This document shows positions 24,574 through 38,541 of a stretch of DNA of 64,000 nucleotides, piece after piece. Origin of the DNA: Polydactylus sextarius (lineage: Eukaryota > Chordata > Actinopteri > Polynemidae); NCBI GenBank assembly GCA_016801845.1, contig CM028923.1, positions 17,282,679-17,346,678 of the forward strand, read 5' to 3'. The number at the start of each line of letters is the position of its first letter. Position 1 is the first letter of the stretch. The notes under the pieces were generated by a model that had not been told where the DNA came from, ran no database searches, and was given only the letters and a program-made list of their open reading frames with translations. Both the position numbers and the translations under genes were made by a program.

Positions 24574-25193
24574 AGTGATGGTCCAGGGTAATTTCAACCC
24601 AGGGTCTGTTTCACCACAAATAACAACACCCCTCAAGAGATATTTGACGTTGGCTGAAGTAATAACGAGTTTGACCGTCTTTTGTTTTCTCAACCAAATA
24701 GTTAACAATGAAAGTAAGTGGTGCCAGCAGCCAAACATATCTAAGTTGTCATTTTTTAACCTCAAATAAAGCTCTAAATATCACTTCCCTTCAGCAGTAG
24801 CATGGAAATGATGAATCTGCTGATCTAGAAGACCTTTCACTGCCAGTTGTTATGAAAACAAGACGTTGGGTAAGTCTTGTAAAACAGTCTTTTTAATAAA
24901 CTCTTGGTTCACTTACTGAGATATCAGTACTTTAATTTATGTGTAGGGTCCCTATTCATGCCACTGTTGAAGTGAAATCATATTTTGAGCTTTATTAGTG
25001 GTTAAAAAATGACAATTTAGATACGTTTGGCTGACTGCCCCATTCACTATCATTGTTAAGTATTTGGTTGTGGAAACAAAGGACGGTCAAACTCGAGATT
25101 ACTTCAACCAACATAAAATATCTCTTGAGGGGGTGTTTGACTCGTATTCATGGTGAAATAGACCCTGGGTTCAAATTACTCCCGACCATCACT
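24574..25193. mobile_element. TTAA-flanked 620-bp fold-back element with long terminal inverted repeats
   Basis: The left arm (24574-24804) and right arm (24957-25193) are reverse complements over about 230 bp, separated by roughly 150 bp. The outermost ten bases, AGTGATGGTC, pair perfectly. Each end is bounded by TTAA (24570-24573 and 25194-25197), the target duplication expected of piggyBac- or Kolobok-type transposons. No transposase is encoded, so this is a non-autonomous copy. Confidence 0.85.
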
Positions 25194-25500
25194 TTAACAA
25201 ACTAACTGGTTATCACTGGTTAACATACGTTTTCACGGCAGCAGATTAATTGATTTTCTATCTACATTTTTAACCCAACAACCAGTCAAACACCAATAAC
25301 ATCTGGCTCCTCCAGGATTTTGCTATTAGTGATGGTGGAAACATTTTTGTGTTCTTTTACTGCATCTTGCTTTTTCTACCTGATTTAACCAAACCGTACA
25401 AACATCCATCGTGCAGGAGTCCGATGTTGATGCACCTGATGGAGGATTTTGACGATTTATTATCCACATCAGCCTCTACAACTGAATGCCAACTCAGATT

Positions 25501-27147
25501 ATACACATCACAGTCAATTTGCTGGTCGTGTTAAGTTCTTTCCTGCCTGTGGCAGTTACATGATCTACAATGTGATGCAATGCACAATACAATAAAATGC
25601 CATGTGTCACGATGCACTTAATTGCTCTCAGTGGTAGATTTGTTATGGACTGAAATGCTACTCGTGTAACTGCTTCCATTTATTATCCATTTATTATTAA
25701 GTGATTATAGAAGAACTTTATGTGACACCTCTGTGGTAATCTCACAGTGGCTTCACAGAGCACAGATTTTTAACAGTCTGTAAAATCACTGTTAAGTTTA
25801 CCAAATGCAATAGGTCTAATAATAGATACAGCTATCTTTCGTTCTTTTAACCAACAACATAATAAAAATCAGGTTGCGTCACCATCTGCTGATTTTGACC
25901 TCTCTTTCTTGATTCCTCAACTGCCACACAACTTTCATTTAAAGGGGAGGAATTCTGCCTAAATTTTGTTTTACATTTGCTATTTTCTTTAGGTTTGAAA
26001 CAAAAGTGAAACCAGTTTCTCTAACTGCATTCATCCCCTACAGCGTCTTTGATATCTGTTTAACTTATTTCATTTTAATTTTTTGATTATAATTTCAAAC
26101 ATTACTAAAACAATTTGTATATTTTAAACTATATATTGACTGGAACCAGCCGACATAACAAACTGCACTGTGTCAAAAAGATAGTGAATTGATGTAGATG
26201 CACCAAGAGTCCAATGACAGTCCAATGACAGATGAAATAATGACCTTGATTAATTAGATTTTCTGTGTATATGCCAAAGAGATTCTAGATAACAATAGGT
26301 CAAGTTTTATTTATTGCTTATGTTCAGAGGTCTTAACTTTGAACTCTGCATCAGTATCAGATGTTGACGTCACCTCAGTATAATAAACTTGTTTTCTTCC
26401 TCCATTTTACCTGCAATCCCAGCATGGAGCTATGGGACAGTTCAAGTAAAGACACTGGCATTGTTTTATATTTTTGAGAATTTGTCTTTTTATCTTGTTA
26501 TTGTTTTATTTCTATCAGTTCTGTATTATTATTAATCTGAATCTGAATATGAACCTGAAGGGCCAATAACAACTTTCTATTCATCGGTTTCGCCCCATCT
26601 CGCCCCCAGGTTTTATAAAAATCCATCAGACTGTTTTTGTAAGAACCTGCTGACACAGATACTAACAAAGTTTTTTTTTTTATCTCATCCTGATAAAGTG
26701 GCATCATTCTGAGCCTTTATCACCTCTCATGCCACTTACTACCATGACAAGACGTTGTGAACCAGTTTTATCCCATCACCTTACCAGACCTTTTAGAAAC
26801 AGGATCTCGTGAGCTTGTCTTCCAAACATATTGATAATTTAATATTTTAAAACAACTGTGACAACTTATATCTGCTTCTGTCTGCTCTGGAAAACAACAG
26901 TATTTTTGCAAAAGTTTAAAGTCTGTTTTTTTGGGAAATATCAAAGCACTGAGACTGGACTGGTACTTTATTAAGTGTCATGTCCCGTAGGAGTCACTTT
27001 TGTGACCTGCTTCATTTTTGTTATGCACAGTTCCTCTTGGTAAATGTTTAGTTTTGGTTCATCAGCAAAAGAGGGATTAGTTGTTCTATGAATAGTTTTT
27101 TTAATAACATTTTTATGAAATTGCTTCAGACCCCTCTGCTGGTCAGC
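25501..27147. other. Non-coding region upstream of myrfl
   Basis: No coding exon was recognised. The myrfl promoter and any 5' untranslated exon should lie here. An acceptor-like TTGCTTCAG stands just before the first coding exon, so an upstream non-coding exon is possible. No TATA box could be assigned. Confidence 0.45.
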
Positions 27148-27805
27148 ATGGATCCCGGAGCAGGCCGGCTGCCTGTGCAGGTCCTGGGAGAAAACGAGGC
27201 ACTGCAGCAGTTCTTCAATGGTGAGTCAAACTAGCACTGACTGCTCAAAATGCCAACACATTCTATATTGTTTCACACTCTGAGTGAGCACCTGATCACA
27301 GATCACAAAACTTGAAAACATGCAAAAACCATACAAGCCTGATTTAGTTTTGAAACAGGAGCACCATCAGAATTTTAAAGCATTCTTCATGTGGATTAAG
27401 GTAGACTCCATTTATACAGACCTATTCTAGTCTTTTGAGACCACTCAAAGCACTTTGCACTACAGATCATAATCACAAAGCGCCAATATACACTTCCTCG
27501 GTTTCATAAACACACCAATCAAACAGCCTTCTGGGAAATTTGGGGTTCAGTATCCTGCCCAAGGAAACTTGCAATATGCACACATATGAAGCAGGAAAGC
27601 TGGGAGTTGAACTGCTGACCTGCTGATTAGTTGACAACCTGCTCTACACCCAAAAGGTATTCTTAAAGTTGTTTTGGAAGATCTTAGCAAGAATGAAAAA
27701 GTTCCTGGAAGTTTCCAGGAGGTCAGAGGAGAATTAAGGGGACCAAGTGTACCTTCATGTGTGCAGTGTCCAGTGACCACTGTCAATTCAAATAAAGCAT
27801 TTAAA

Positions 27806-27893
<88 letters not shown>

Positions 27894-30800
27894 GTCACGA
27901 TGTGAGTGGCGTGTTGGACAGCTCCGTTCCCGTGGATACAAGCATACTGGAGCAGTATCTCAGCAATGACACAGATCCCAACAGCTTGTAAGTTACTCAC
28001 AGAACCTAAACGTCCAACTCTTACCCTAGCCCTACCCAAAACCGGTTCTAACCTGAGCCCTAAAACCTCAAGTCTTGACCTTCAAGGAATCCTTTGAGCT
28101 GGTTCATCCTTATAGTGCAGAAATGCCCTCACTTTAATAATGTATAGCGTATAATGTATAATACGATAAAATTATATACGTTTTTATGATTTGGCACATA
28201 CAAGTGACTTGACTTCACTTGACTTTGATGGTCCAAAGCTGGCCCTCTCCAAGATGACAGTGAGCCAGACTGAAAGGTTAAAAACAGTTCACTGACAGCT
28301 CACACAGAGAGGACTTTTAACAACTCACTCTCCTGGTAACAAACCCTCATTCTGATGACTGGTTTTCTGTTTTTATATTCATAATTACTTTTTATAGCAT
28401 CAAAAAGCAATTATGATACATGGTAAAAGTATCAGTAGGAGAGGGAGTGTAAGGAAGAGTTGTAATTCTGGAAATTTATTGTATTATCTTCATTCTTGGA
28501 CACACACACTGTTATATAACACACATAACAACAGCACTGACCCAGTTGGTTATCAGCTGACTGAAGCCTAGAACTCTCTGTAAAAGCACTACAGTTTTAA
28601 AGCACACCACATTAGCACTGAACCATCTATCATAAACACAGAAACTTTTTTTTAAAAGCAATCATTACTGAAGAGAACCAGTGAAAAAAACAAATTCTAA
28701 CTATAATTATACAATTATGATACCGAGTTGGAGGAGGAGTCTATTGCTCATAGCTCATTATAATTCTTTAAAAAATGGAACTACTTAATTACCATGTATT
28801 TCACAACAGTGTCTAATGTCCAGTTGTGTTCAGTGAAGCACTCCATGCATCATATATCTTGTCTGTTTCTTTTTTGTTGCTTTTTTCCCCAGTATGCTCC
28901 CTGAGTCTCCTCCTGACTCAAGCTCAGAGGCCTGTTCACCTCCACAGATACCAGGTAATGTATACAACTTAGACCACAAAGTTACTTTAGACATTGACCA
29001 GTGATATGGTTTTATTCAATCAAGACAAGACAATATAAGTATGGAGGACTGGTCATAGTTGCTTCTACTTAAGTGGTGCTGCAGCCTTGTTAGTCTGTAG
29101 TCCGTGCATAGTTGCTTGCGTGGACTGCTTGATAATCCAGCCTTCCATCTTCTTGTCTTATCAGTTTACTGCAATCAAAGGCATTTTTTGAGAGGCAATT
29201 TAATTTTCTTAATTTCTTGATGAAAGCGCTTTATGCAAATTCATTTATCAAAAACAGTTCCACCTTCCTCAATAACATGTTCATATCTGTGCTTGTATGT
29301 TTTGATGCAAAAAAATTGCTAAAACCCTGAAACTGTCCTCCATTACATGGCCTCTATTTTTTTTCATTTGCAGATTTTCGTTATGAGCCACCTTATTTGT
29401 CCAACCACAAGAACACCCAAGAGGTGTACCAACCCAGAACCCAGTCTAGGGTGTCTTCATTTTGTCGCTTTAAGGATAGAGGCTCCGCCTCCCCCTATCC
29501 TGACATGTTGACCCATGATCAGCTCCGCAATTTGGGTCTCACTAACACTTATATCAAGTCTGGGACGCCACCCGTTCCACCTGCTGCACCTGTACCCCTG
29601 CACCAACATATGCACCACTCACCTGAACATTTACATTACATGAGCCCAGAGAGCTGCTCACAGGTTTACAATCCACCTACACCTCCCTCTCCACCTCTAC
29701 CTCCCTCAAACACCTACAGTGCACCCTGTGTTGGCCCAGGCATGGTCCAACAAATAACCACGCCTGAACCAAGCTGTTTGCTGAACTCTGCACCTGCACT
29801 ACAAACCTGGTAAGTAGATCCTGGAAATGTGTCTTTTGACCATTTCATGCTTTTTATTTTACTTAGTATGTGATAAGAAGGACTGGACATAGACATGGTC
29901 AAGATTCTTGACAGAAGGTATTGAGATTCCTTTCAATTTATGATGAGAAAAGCTCACACGTGCATCTTAAATTCTGAAATTTAGTGGTAAGCTGTGGATT
30001 CAATCAGTTTTGATGATGCTATGAAATTTTCTTGAAGACATTAAGATCCTTATTTGTCTAGTTGCAGTCAAGAAAGAAATCCTGGATGAAACAGAAGCCT
30101 TGTTCCTGTCAAAATGTATTAATGATGTCGCAAAGAGGAAACATGCAAACAAAATCTCACTTGTCCAAAACTGTTTTTTTTGTTTTGGTCTGAATCCCTT
30201 TGTGTCACATGCTTCAGCTCTCAAGAAAGTAAAAAGAGGAGGAGATCTGAGTGTGAGGATTCGTCGGCAGGAATTAACGTCTCCTGCAACGATAGTGACG
30301 GGACATGTGGTGGCAGTGTAGGGAACATCATGGGTGGTGGACTAAATCTGGGATCCTACCAGCTTCTGATGTGGGACCAATATAGACCAGGACAATGGAT
30401 CACATCATATGACAGCAGTTACCAGGCACTGTGAGTAAAGAGAGCAGCTTATATAGTATTTAAAATTTTACATTAGGGTGGAGTTTGTTGTGATACAACT
30501 GATACTACCAACTTAACAACAATGGTTGCCCTCCTTCTTTCATAGGTCGCCTCCCGCTTACCATGTCGACACAGATAAAGGCTTTAATTATTCTTCAGCT
30601 GATGAGGCCTTCATCTGCCAGAAGAAGAACCACTTTCAGGTCACCATTCACATTGGCGTGGCTGCAGAGCCACAATATATCAAAATACCCAGTGGGATGC
30701 AAAAGGTTGACCAATTCCAAATAAAGGTTTTTGGAATAAAGGTGTGTACAGGACTCTAAAGATTCTTTAGTGTGTGCACTCTGGTGTCATTAAAAGATCC

Positions 30801-33800
30801 AGCTTATCTACTTTAAACAAAAAACAAACTCTGAGATTGACTGGAAACTGATGCTGATAACACAGTAAGAAGGGAGCATTCAGTTATGTCATTTCTGTGA
30901 TACCTCTGTCTTCATTAATTATACTTACAGCTGGAAGCTTCAAGCCACCAAGTCACCATTGAACAGTCTCAGGCTGATCGCAGCAAAAAGCCCTTCCACC
31001 CTGTCAGGTAGGTAACAAACGAAGAGGCCATGTATGAGGTGTATGGGATCAAACTTAGACTAGTTTAGAAACAATTTCACCCTAGATCTAGGACTGGTAC
31101 AATCCTTGGCTCTTAACAATGCAAGGTTTACAGAATCAGTTATTTGCTGTTGAATTTGAGAGTTTACTTAATGTGCCTTTGCCAAACCAAACATTACATT
31201 CTTATATTTGAGGACTTGTTGAGGTAGGTTTTGAGGGTGGTGTCTTCTTGTCCTTATTCTTGTCTTCGATGTCAAAACTGGATCATCGTTGCCCCTTTGT
31301 AGCCAATATGAAAAAAACAATTGGTTTGCCTTGTGAATTCACTATACCCACAGCCTCTCAGTTTCTGTCACTAGGTTTGTCAAGCTGGTCGTTCTTGCAT
31401 GGAAAATTAATGACAGCTCTGTGAGGTTCACCATCAAAACTAATAAAGATGTGACATGAGAAGCAGCTTCTCTTTCTCAGGCAGCAACATCTGCACACAG
31501 CTGGGTACTGCCAGCAAAAATGGTGTACATTGTAAAAATACACATGTAGAAAGCCTGACAGGCCTATTGTCCTTTTCTGATGGGACTCATACTCTTAGCT
31601 AAATGAGCTTTACAAGGTTCTTGCTTTCCAATATCCTGTTAATATATGTCACTACTCTAAAATTTAATCTGGTTCAGCAGCAGTTTTTTGATAAAGACTG
31701 TTGTTTCTGTGAATTATTAATTTCAATGAAATTAAAGTCACACAACATAAAACAAATTCTGATAATCCAGGGTCAACCTTCCGGGCGGAAAGATTACAAA
31801 AGTAACGCTTGGCCGTCTGCACTTCAGTGAAACCACAGCCAATAACATGAGGAAAAAAGGAAAACCCAACCCTGACCAGAGGTATGTGAGTAAGTGTATA
31901 AATGAATCACCTGCAGGCACGACGCACAGAAGCTATATGCTAATTGTACCTCTTTGTATGTAGGTATTTTCAGATGGTTGTTGGTCTGTACGCCGTTGTG
32001 GGAGATGACACTTTTCTTCTAACAGCTCTGGTGTCAGAGAGAATCATTGTCCGGGTAACAACACCAACCTTGAACTATAAACTACGAATGAATAAATCAG
32101 TGACCCTCATATCAAACATGAATCTTTGAACCTAAGGGTTGTCTTCTTCATCCAGGCTTCCAACCCCGGTCAGTTTGAGATGGATGGTGACGCCGTGTGG
32201 CAGCGTGGGGTGGCGCAGGACACTGTGGTCTGTCAGGGTCGAGTGGGGATCAACACCGACTCACCTGATGAGGCACTGGTCGTTTGTGGTAATGCCAAAG
32301 TGATGGGCTCCATCATGCAGCCATCCGACCAACGTGTCAAACTAAATATACAGGAGGTAAAACTACAATAACTATTGTTGCACAATGACCTAACTTTAGT
32401 GGCCCCTAGTAATTCTGTTTGTTGATTTGCCAAATATGTTGTTTTTTATTCGTTTGACAGGTGGACTCAGAGCAGCAGCTGAAGAGAATCACTCAGATGA
32501 GAATAGTGGAGTTTGATTATAAACCAGAGTTTGCCTCCACAATGGGAATGGACCACATCCATCAGACAGGTCACAGACCACGATATTACATTGATTTGTA
32601 AACTGTGATTATTTTGAATCTATAATAATGACCATAATATTGATTTTTCAGGTGTAATAGCTCAGGAAGTGAAGGAGCTGCTGCCGTCGGCAGTGAGGGA
32701 AGTTGGAGACGTCACCTGTTCTGGCGGAGAAAAGATAGATAACTTCCTCATGGTGGACAAGGAGCAGATTTTTATGGAGAACATTGGAGCAGTGCAACAG
32801 CTGTCGAGGGTCACTGACAACCTGGAGACGCGAATCAAAGAACTGGAGGTCTGGAACAGTCGACTAGCTAAACTGAAGAGCCTGACAGGCAGCCTGCGCT
32901 CCACAGGGTACCTGCATCCACTTTCCAGCCATTGATTTATTCAAGTCTTTTTAAAGCCAGAATTTGTGGTCATAATGATTAATATGTCTTGCAGTTGGGT
33001 TGTCTTGCAAAGAAATAGTATTTTACAGGCTGCAGCAAGTTAGCTACCCATCATTTAGTTTAGATGACAATGTTCAAGTGCTTCAATGTGCTGGCGAGAA
33101 GAACTGTTTTTTAGGGATTTTTTTGGCTTGTCTGTCCATCCTATTCTTATGAGTATGATATCTTGGGAATATAGAGCTCAGATATCTTATGGAAATCACT
33201 TAAAATTTGCTTCAAATGTGCATTCGGACTGAAAGACATAGTCACTACATTTTGGTAATCAAAGGTCAAGTTCAAGGTTTTTGCAACCCTTTGATTGTGC
33301 TATCCCAAGACTTCCTTAAGGAAATCCTTTCACATGCACTCATATGAATTGATTAGATTGTTGCAGTCACAGATCAAAACACAGTTTAGGTCATAACTGA
33401 AACTATACTTCTTTTGTTCCTTATAATGATTTTTAAAAATGCACTTGTGTTTTTAGTCTGGATTAGTTTTGTAACTTATGTTGGATTTAAAGGAGTAGAT
33501 TTGGAGGAAAATCGCAAGGAAATCGTAATGATCAGATGATGATGTGTCATTAAAGTACCAGTATAAAATCTTAAAATTGATTAATGAATCGAACGAATGG
33601 TTTGTTTTTCTCAGTTTCTTAAAATGTGGAGGCAGAACTGTGCAGAATACAGTGTCATGGAAAAGTACTGATAATAAGTATGGGTGTGTGACTTGCGTAA
33701 TAACATCATCATTGCGTTCACACTGCAATATTGCAAATCATAGTTCAAGGCCAAGTGAGGTTTTGAAGGCTACTCTGTGTGTTGAATGAGAAGCCATGGC

Positions 33801-35729
33801 CTTGATAAAGTAGAATTCACTGAATTGGGGAGAATGAACTGAACTGTGGTCATGGACTGTTTTAAAGAATGAATCATTATTCATTGATTAAATTATTGGT
33901 TTCCTCTCTTCAGAAGGTTTTTGAAAGTGTTGCCATGTTATTCTAAATCTTGTTTGTATTTTCTCCAACAGGAAACCCAGAAAACACAGCAATGTGTCGC
34001 AGATACCAAGTACAGACACATGTAAGACCAGCAAAGTACAGAGTGAGGGCATGAGTAAGAAATACAGCCACTGTCTGCAGCATAAAATCTTCCATGCCAG
34101 CATCTACACCTTGCTAGCCACCTTAGCTTTCTGGTGAGGGGATAGTGTCACATACTATTTTGATACGGAGAGATCATATGTTCGAGTCAGTTATTTTAAA
34201 ATAATTGTGGTATCTGATTTGCAGTATCATCACCATCACCACCCTGTATGTGCTAGATGTGAAGGACAAGGACTTTGACACTGGCTCCAACGACAGGTAA
34301 ACAATCAAGTCTTCACAACCATTCAAGTTAACAGACACGTTACAGAGTTCTGTAGAGACACTGACTCTCTTTAATAGCTTTATAGTGGCAACCATTAACA
34401 GTCACCTTGCAACACCCTACCACACACACCTTTGCAGCCTCACAATAACACTCCAACAATCAGGTAAAATCACCTGACACACACCAACAATCACTGCCAT
34501 TTGTTTAACAACCACCCAGAAATACCTTACCATCAGTATTAATTCTGTAAACACTTACAGTTGCCTGATAACCACTTAGTAACATTCTTCCAATGCCATT
34601 GCCAACACAACCACCGGTGGTCTCACCATCAGGATGCCAAATCCATCAGTAACAATTTAAAGACAAATGACAGCCACTTGCTAACACCTTTGAAACTACC
34701 TGGTAACATTCTTGCAACCACTAGCAGTTGACTGGTAATGTCCTATAAGTTCTTTAGCAACGGCATAGTAACACCATTACACCACTGCAGCTCATTTTTA
34801 TCAATAGTAATAGTAATTTTTTTATTTGTATTTGTTTTTTGTTGTCATGTTGGTCATATAATGTCAGTGTTTTGTGTAGTATTGATAAACTAATTGTTGT
34901 TTTCATTTGTTATAAACAGCAGTGTGGTTCCCCTGCAGACCACGAGCTGGACTAGTACAGGTAAATGAAAGCCCCATCAACATGGAAGTGTTTACGGTGT
35001 CAGTTACATTGAGGATTTACTTTTCAATTCATGCTCTGAGAAACTGTTGTTTAATATCCTGTTGTCCTGTGCATTGATAATGAACTGATTAATGAATTGG
35101 TTGATTCATTCATTCACATACCGATTTATGTGTTCACCCTATAAGTATTGGTCACTGATTGGTGCACTGATGTAATATTGAAAATGAAGAGAATTAACAG
35201 AAATACTCTCTTTCAGTCCCGCCAACCAGCCCACCCAGTCCCTGGCCCCCTGATGTGGACTTCTGTGAGTTGTTGTACTGTGATCAGGTGTATTGCTGTC
35301 CTTCACCAGGCGGGGGCAGCAGTAACTTCAGCATCACCCCCACTGAATTAGCAGCAACAGAAATGTCCACTGTGGCAGGTAATGACAGCTTAGTGTTTGT
35401 TGATATTACAGATCAAATGCATCACACAAAAAGACACAGTTATCCAGTAGCTGGATGCATGATGCTGTTTTGTCATGCTGCTCTAATTTTTGGTTTGTGT
35501 TTTTTGTTCTGCAGAAAGAAGTGAAAGTGAAAATCTTTATGAACAGCTGATAAATGCCAAAGACTGTAAGTGTTTGCTTGTCACATCTTGAAAACTTAAC
35601 AGCCATAAACAGAGACACTAGGGCAGATTGACAGATTGCTGAATATTATTATATTAAATTTGTGTGATACATTTTATTTCTAGGGGATAACTGTCTGGCG
35701 ACCCCTTATGGTATCAAGTCCTATAGTTA

Positions 35730-35763
<34 letters not shown>

Positions 35764-38368
35764 TTTGTAGTCCTCAATTGAGTCACATTAAACAAATGGT
35801 TTGATCCTTACATTCCCAGTTTTCAAAACAACAACATTTTACCGGCATATTCTCTCCCTCCATCAGGGACGAACACAACTATCCATTCTTTCATAATCAA
35901 AGAGAACCAGGTGTTGATTGACAGCAAATACTGTCTGAGAGAAGAATGTGGGTAAGTGTAGAAATCAACGTCATTACAGAATTTAAGCCATTTGTTCTTG
36001 CTACTGTACATATAATAATTATATCATAGATGTAACAAGTACTGTAACTAAGTGTTAAATATGTGTCAGAACCTATAAGATTGTCAGTCATGTTGACATG
36101 AATGTATGATCTTGTTGCGTCTTCTTCAGACCAGGTAAATACGTCTTCAGAGTTCCTGTGAGTCAGTTTGTCCAAGTCGACATGAGAGTCACTCTGCTCA
36201 TGAAGTAAGTACTGACCCAGAAGGCAGAATTTACCTCAGACTGTTCCTCTTTTTAGTTTTGTTTTAGATATATATATATATATGTAAAAGCTAACAATAA
36301 TTTCTTCCAGTGACTGACACTATCGATGTTTTGAGTTTATAGCATGAAATAAGATTGTGGTAATCAGAAATGAATATTCTCACAGCCAATCTACTGTGGA
36401 GGAAGAGCATACAGAGCTGACATAGCTCTTGGAAACATCCATTGGCACATTTACTAAACCAAACCAAAGTGCTAAATGAAACTAATGGCTCCTGAGCTAG
36501 TTCATATGTATCAAGCAGATATTTACCATTAATGTTTTAAGTAAATACTAAAGCTTAAAATGCTGTATTTAAGTAAATGTGTCTCTATATTGTTTTATTT
36601 CTGTGTAGCTCCACAGAGCTGCTGGTCGTCCATCTGTGTGATTTTGATGAGTCGGTGTCCTGTTCTTCTCTGCTGGATGTAAACACAGTCACAGGGAGCA
36701 GATACCCATCAAACACACAGGTAAATAGGTCAATAACCACCAGCCCACACCCATTCCTCCACAGAGACGGACTCACACTGAAATATGAGGAATTGGGGAT
36801 TTGTGAACATGTATCAGGTTATGTTCATAAACAGGAGTGTCACAGGAAAAGACAGACTCTGATTGGCAGCTGTCAAATTTCTGCAGTGTGTTATAATCCA
36901 ACCATATAGGTGTGCGTGTGTGTGTGTTGGTTTGAGGGTCACTGAGGTTCAGCTCCACTGACTCAGTTACAGTTACAGTTAATAATGCAGGACATGTGGG
37001 GGAAACACTGCTGAATAATGGATGTGTCCGGGTTTCCCTCAGCGTTGTTTAATCACAGCCGCACTCTGACCTGACCACACTAACCCACATGTCCACGGAG
37101 CCACAGCAGACAGCATCATAAACAAAACACAACTGTAATAAAGTTTTTTGATTGTTCTGTTTTCCGTAATATATTCAATAATAATGATAATAATAATAAT
37201 AATAATAATGTTGTTCTGGTTCAGTGCAAATTATATTTCTAATTTTACAAATATTTCTGCCCAGAGGGTAAAAAACAAACCAGCACTGAAACTTTAAATG
37301 CTTTTGGTTTTAGTATTGTTTTGTTTTGTTTTGTTTTGTTTTTTTAATTTGCAATGTTTAAACCAAACCAATCCATAGATCAATAGAGAAATTACTGGCA
37401 ACAATCTCAGCGATCAATAAACCAAACATCCTCCATGTCCAGCTTTTCATTTGTGGTGACGTGTGGCTGTGAGCTGAATATTTTAAAGTTTTGGAGAGAT
37501 GTTTAATGGCTTGTTTCATTTGTAATGTTTAATAGTTTTTTTTCTGGTCAAAAGTAGAATTGGAACAATCATTTGCAGATTATTAGATAATGAAATTTGT
37601 AGTTGATTGCAGATATAACGGTGGATGTGTCCAATGTGATGTTTTGTTTGTTCTGCAAAAACTCCTTAATGATCATGATGTGCAGCCAAAGATTGTTCAA
37701 ACCCACAAAACAGTCATTTTACATCTCCCAAAGAAAATGTTTCCCAATAAACAACAAAATGTTGCATGGAAATTTGGTGAAATGTGAACATTTATATATT
37801 TTTTTGGTTTGAGTGAAACTTGGTTTGTGTGTTTGTGATCCTCTGTCTCTGCAGGGAGAACACGAGTGGCCTCTTCACGTTGCTCGTCTCTATCACAGCT
37901 CCTATCACTTCCGCTCCACAGTGGCTGTAAGAAACAAACAAATTACCTTTCTTCACCCCATCTTTTCCTTGAATACGAGAGGTTTTTACTTCTTTCTTGC
38001 AGTGATGAGTTATGTTTTTCTGAGAATAGTGCAGCTCATAAAAGTAACATTTACATCTTACCGTGGTTGTTTATTTTTATGGAACTTGTTGACTATATAA
38101 AAAAAACAAATAATATATATCAAATAATATATAAACCTAGCCTTCCTATTTGGAAATATCATCTAATTCATCATCAGATTGTTCACTTTACTGAGAAACT
38201 ACTAAAATCAACTACCTTCATTTTGTTGGATGTATTAATATGAGTTCATGTGTCGTCCTCCAGGGTCAGGCGGACTGCAGCACTGACTATAACTACGCCG
38301 GGATGCTCTTCACCGACTACATCTTCCACTTCTACAGACGCTGCACAGACTCAGGGACAAACAACTAA
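27148..38368 (+). CDS. myrfl: Myelin regulatory factor-like protein, complete
   Basis: MYRF-family proteins are membrane-anchored transcription factors that trimerise, cut themselves and release an N-terminal DNA-binding fragment to the nucleus. Twenty-two exons join in frame to 951 residues plus stop: 27148-27220, 27894-27987, 28893-28954, 29374-29809, 30218-30430, 30546-30741, 30931-31007, 31771-31881, 31964-32054, 32156-32356, 32461-32569, 32652-32907, 33972-34133, 34225-34296, 34920-34960, 35217-35378, 35515-35565, 35867-35951, 36130-36204, 36609-36720, 37855-37926, 38264-38368. Visible in order: an acidic/proline-rich start, a basic KKRRR cluster, the Ndt80-type DNA-binding domain (about 293-518, with FICQKKNHFQVT), the chaperone-like autoprotease with a Ser508/Lys513 dyad in PSDQRVK, a coiled coil, one membrane helix (about 679-703) and a cysteine-rich lumenal tail. 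The MYRFL rather than MYRF call rests on the cct2/best3 neighbours. The start is the first Met of the LGENEALQQFF exon. Confidence 0.93.
27400..27655. repeat. Teleost interspersed repeat with CACTCAAAGC core, copy 1
   Basis: The segment includes GAGACCACTCAAAGCACTTT, ATTTGGGGTTCAGTATCCTG and CCCAAGG, in the order seen in a very common fish interspersed repeat. A second diverged copy is at 41265-41490. It lies in myrfl intron 1. Confidence 0.65.
27807..27891 (+). repeat. (TG)n tract abutting the myrfl exon 2 acceptor
   Basis: Eighty-five bases of pure TG run directly into the TAG acceptor of the exon at 27894. There is no separate polypyrimidine tract. Confidence 0.97.
33095..33300. repeat. 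Diverged teleost interspersed repeat with AAAGGTCAAG motif
   Basis: The blocks GATATCTTGGGAATAT and GGTAATCAAAGGTCAAG, in this order, match the same repeat type as the fragment at 11190-11262. It lies in the large myrfl intron between exons 12 and 13. Confidence 0.5.
34370..34795. repeat. Degenerate minisatellite in a myrfl intron
   Basis: Diverged units share a core like CCTGGTAACATTCTTGCAAC, seen clearest near 34565-34590 and 34699-34720 and weaker through the rest. A strong strand bias (A and C rich) is kept over about 400 bp. Confidence 0.65.
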
Positions 38369-38535
38369 AGATATTACATTTTAATATATTATTGAATATT
38401 TGCCTTCTCAATGAAAACATGTTTTTACTGTTATAAAAATCACTTTGGCTGCAACATTGTGAGTCTTGTCAGGAATTTACTGTCATTCATTCGCACGTCT
38501 TTCCTGCTGCATTAGATTTGTGTTCAGTTAGAGAC

Positions 38536-38541
38536 AATAAA
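38536..38541 (+). terminator. myrfl poly(A) signal AATAAA
   Basis: Canonical hexamer 168 bases after the myrfl stop; the first in that position. Confidence 0.65.

Noticed and set aside
32570..32575. GTCACA donor after myrfl exon 11 as evidence of a pseudogene
   Set aside because: The flanking exons remain in frame and encode the conserved ICA region, so a weak but working donor is more likely.
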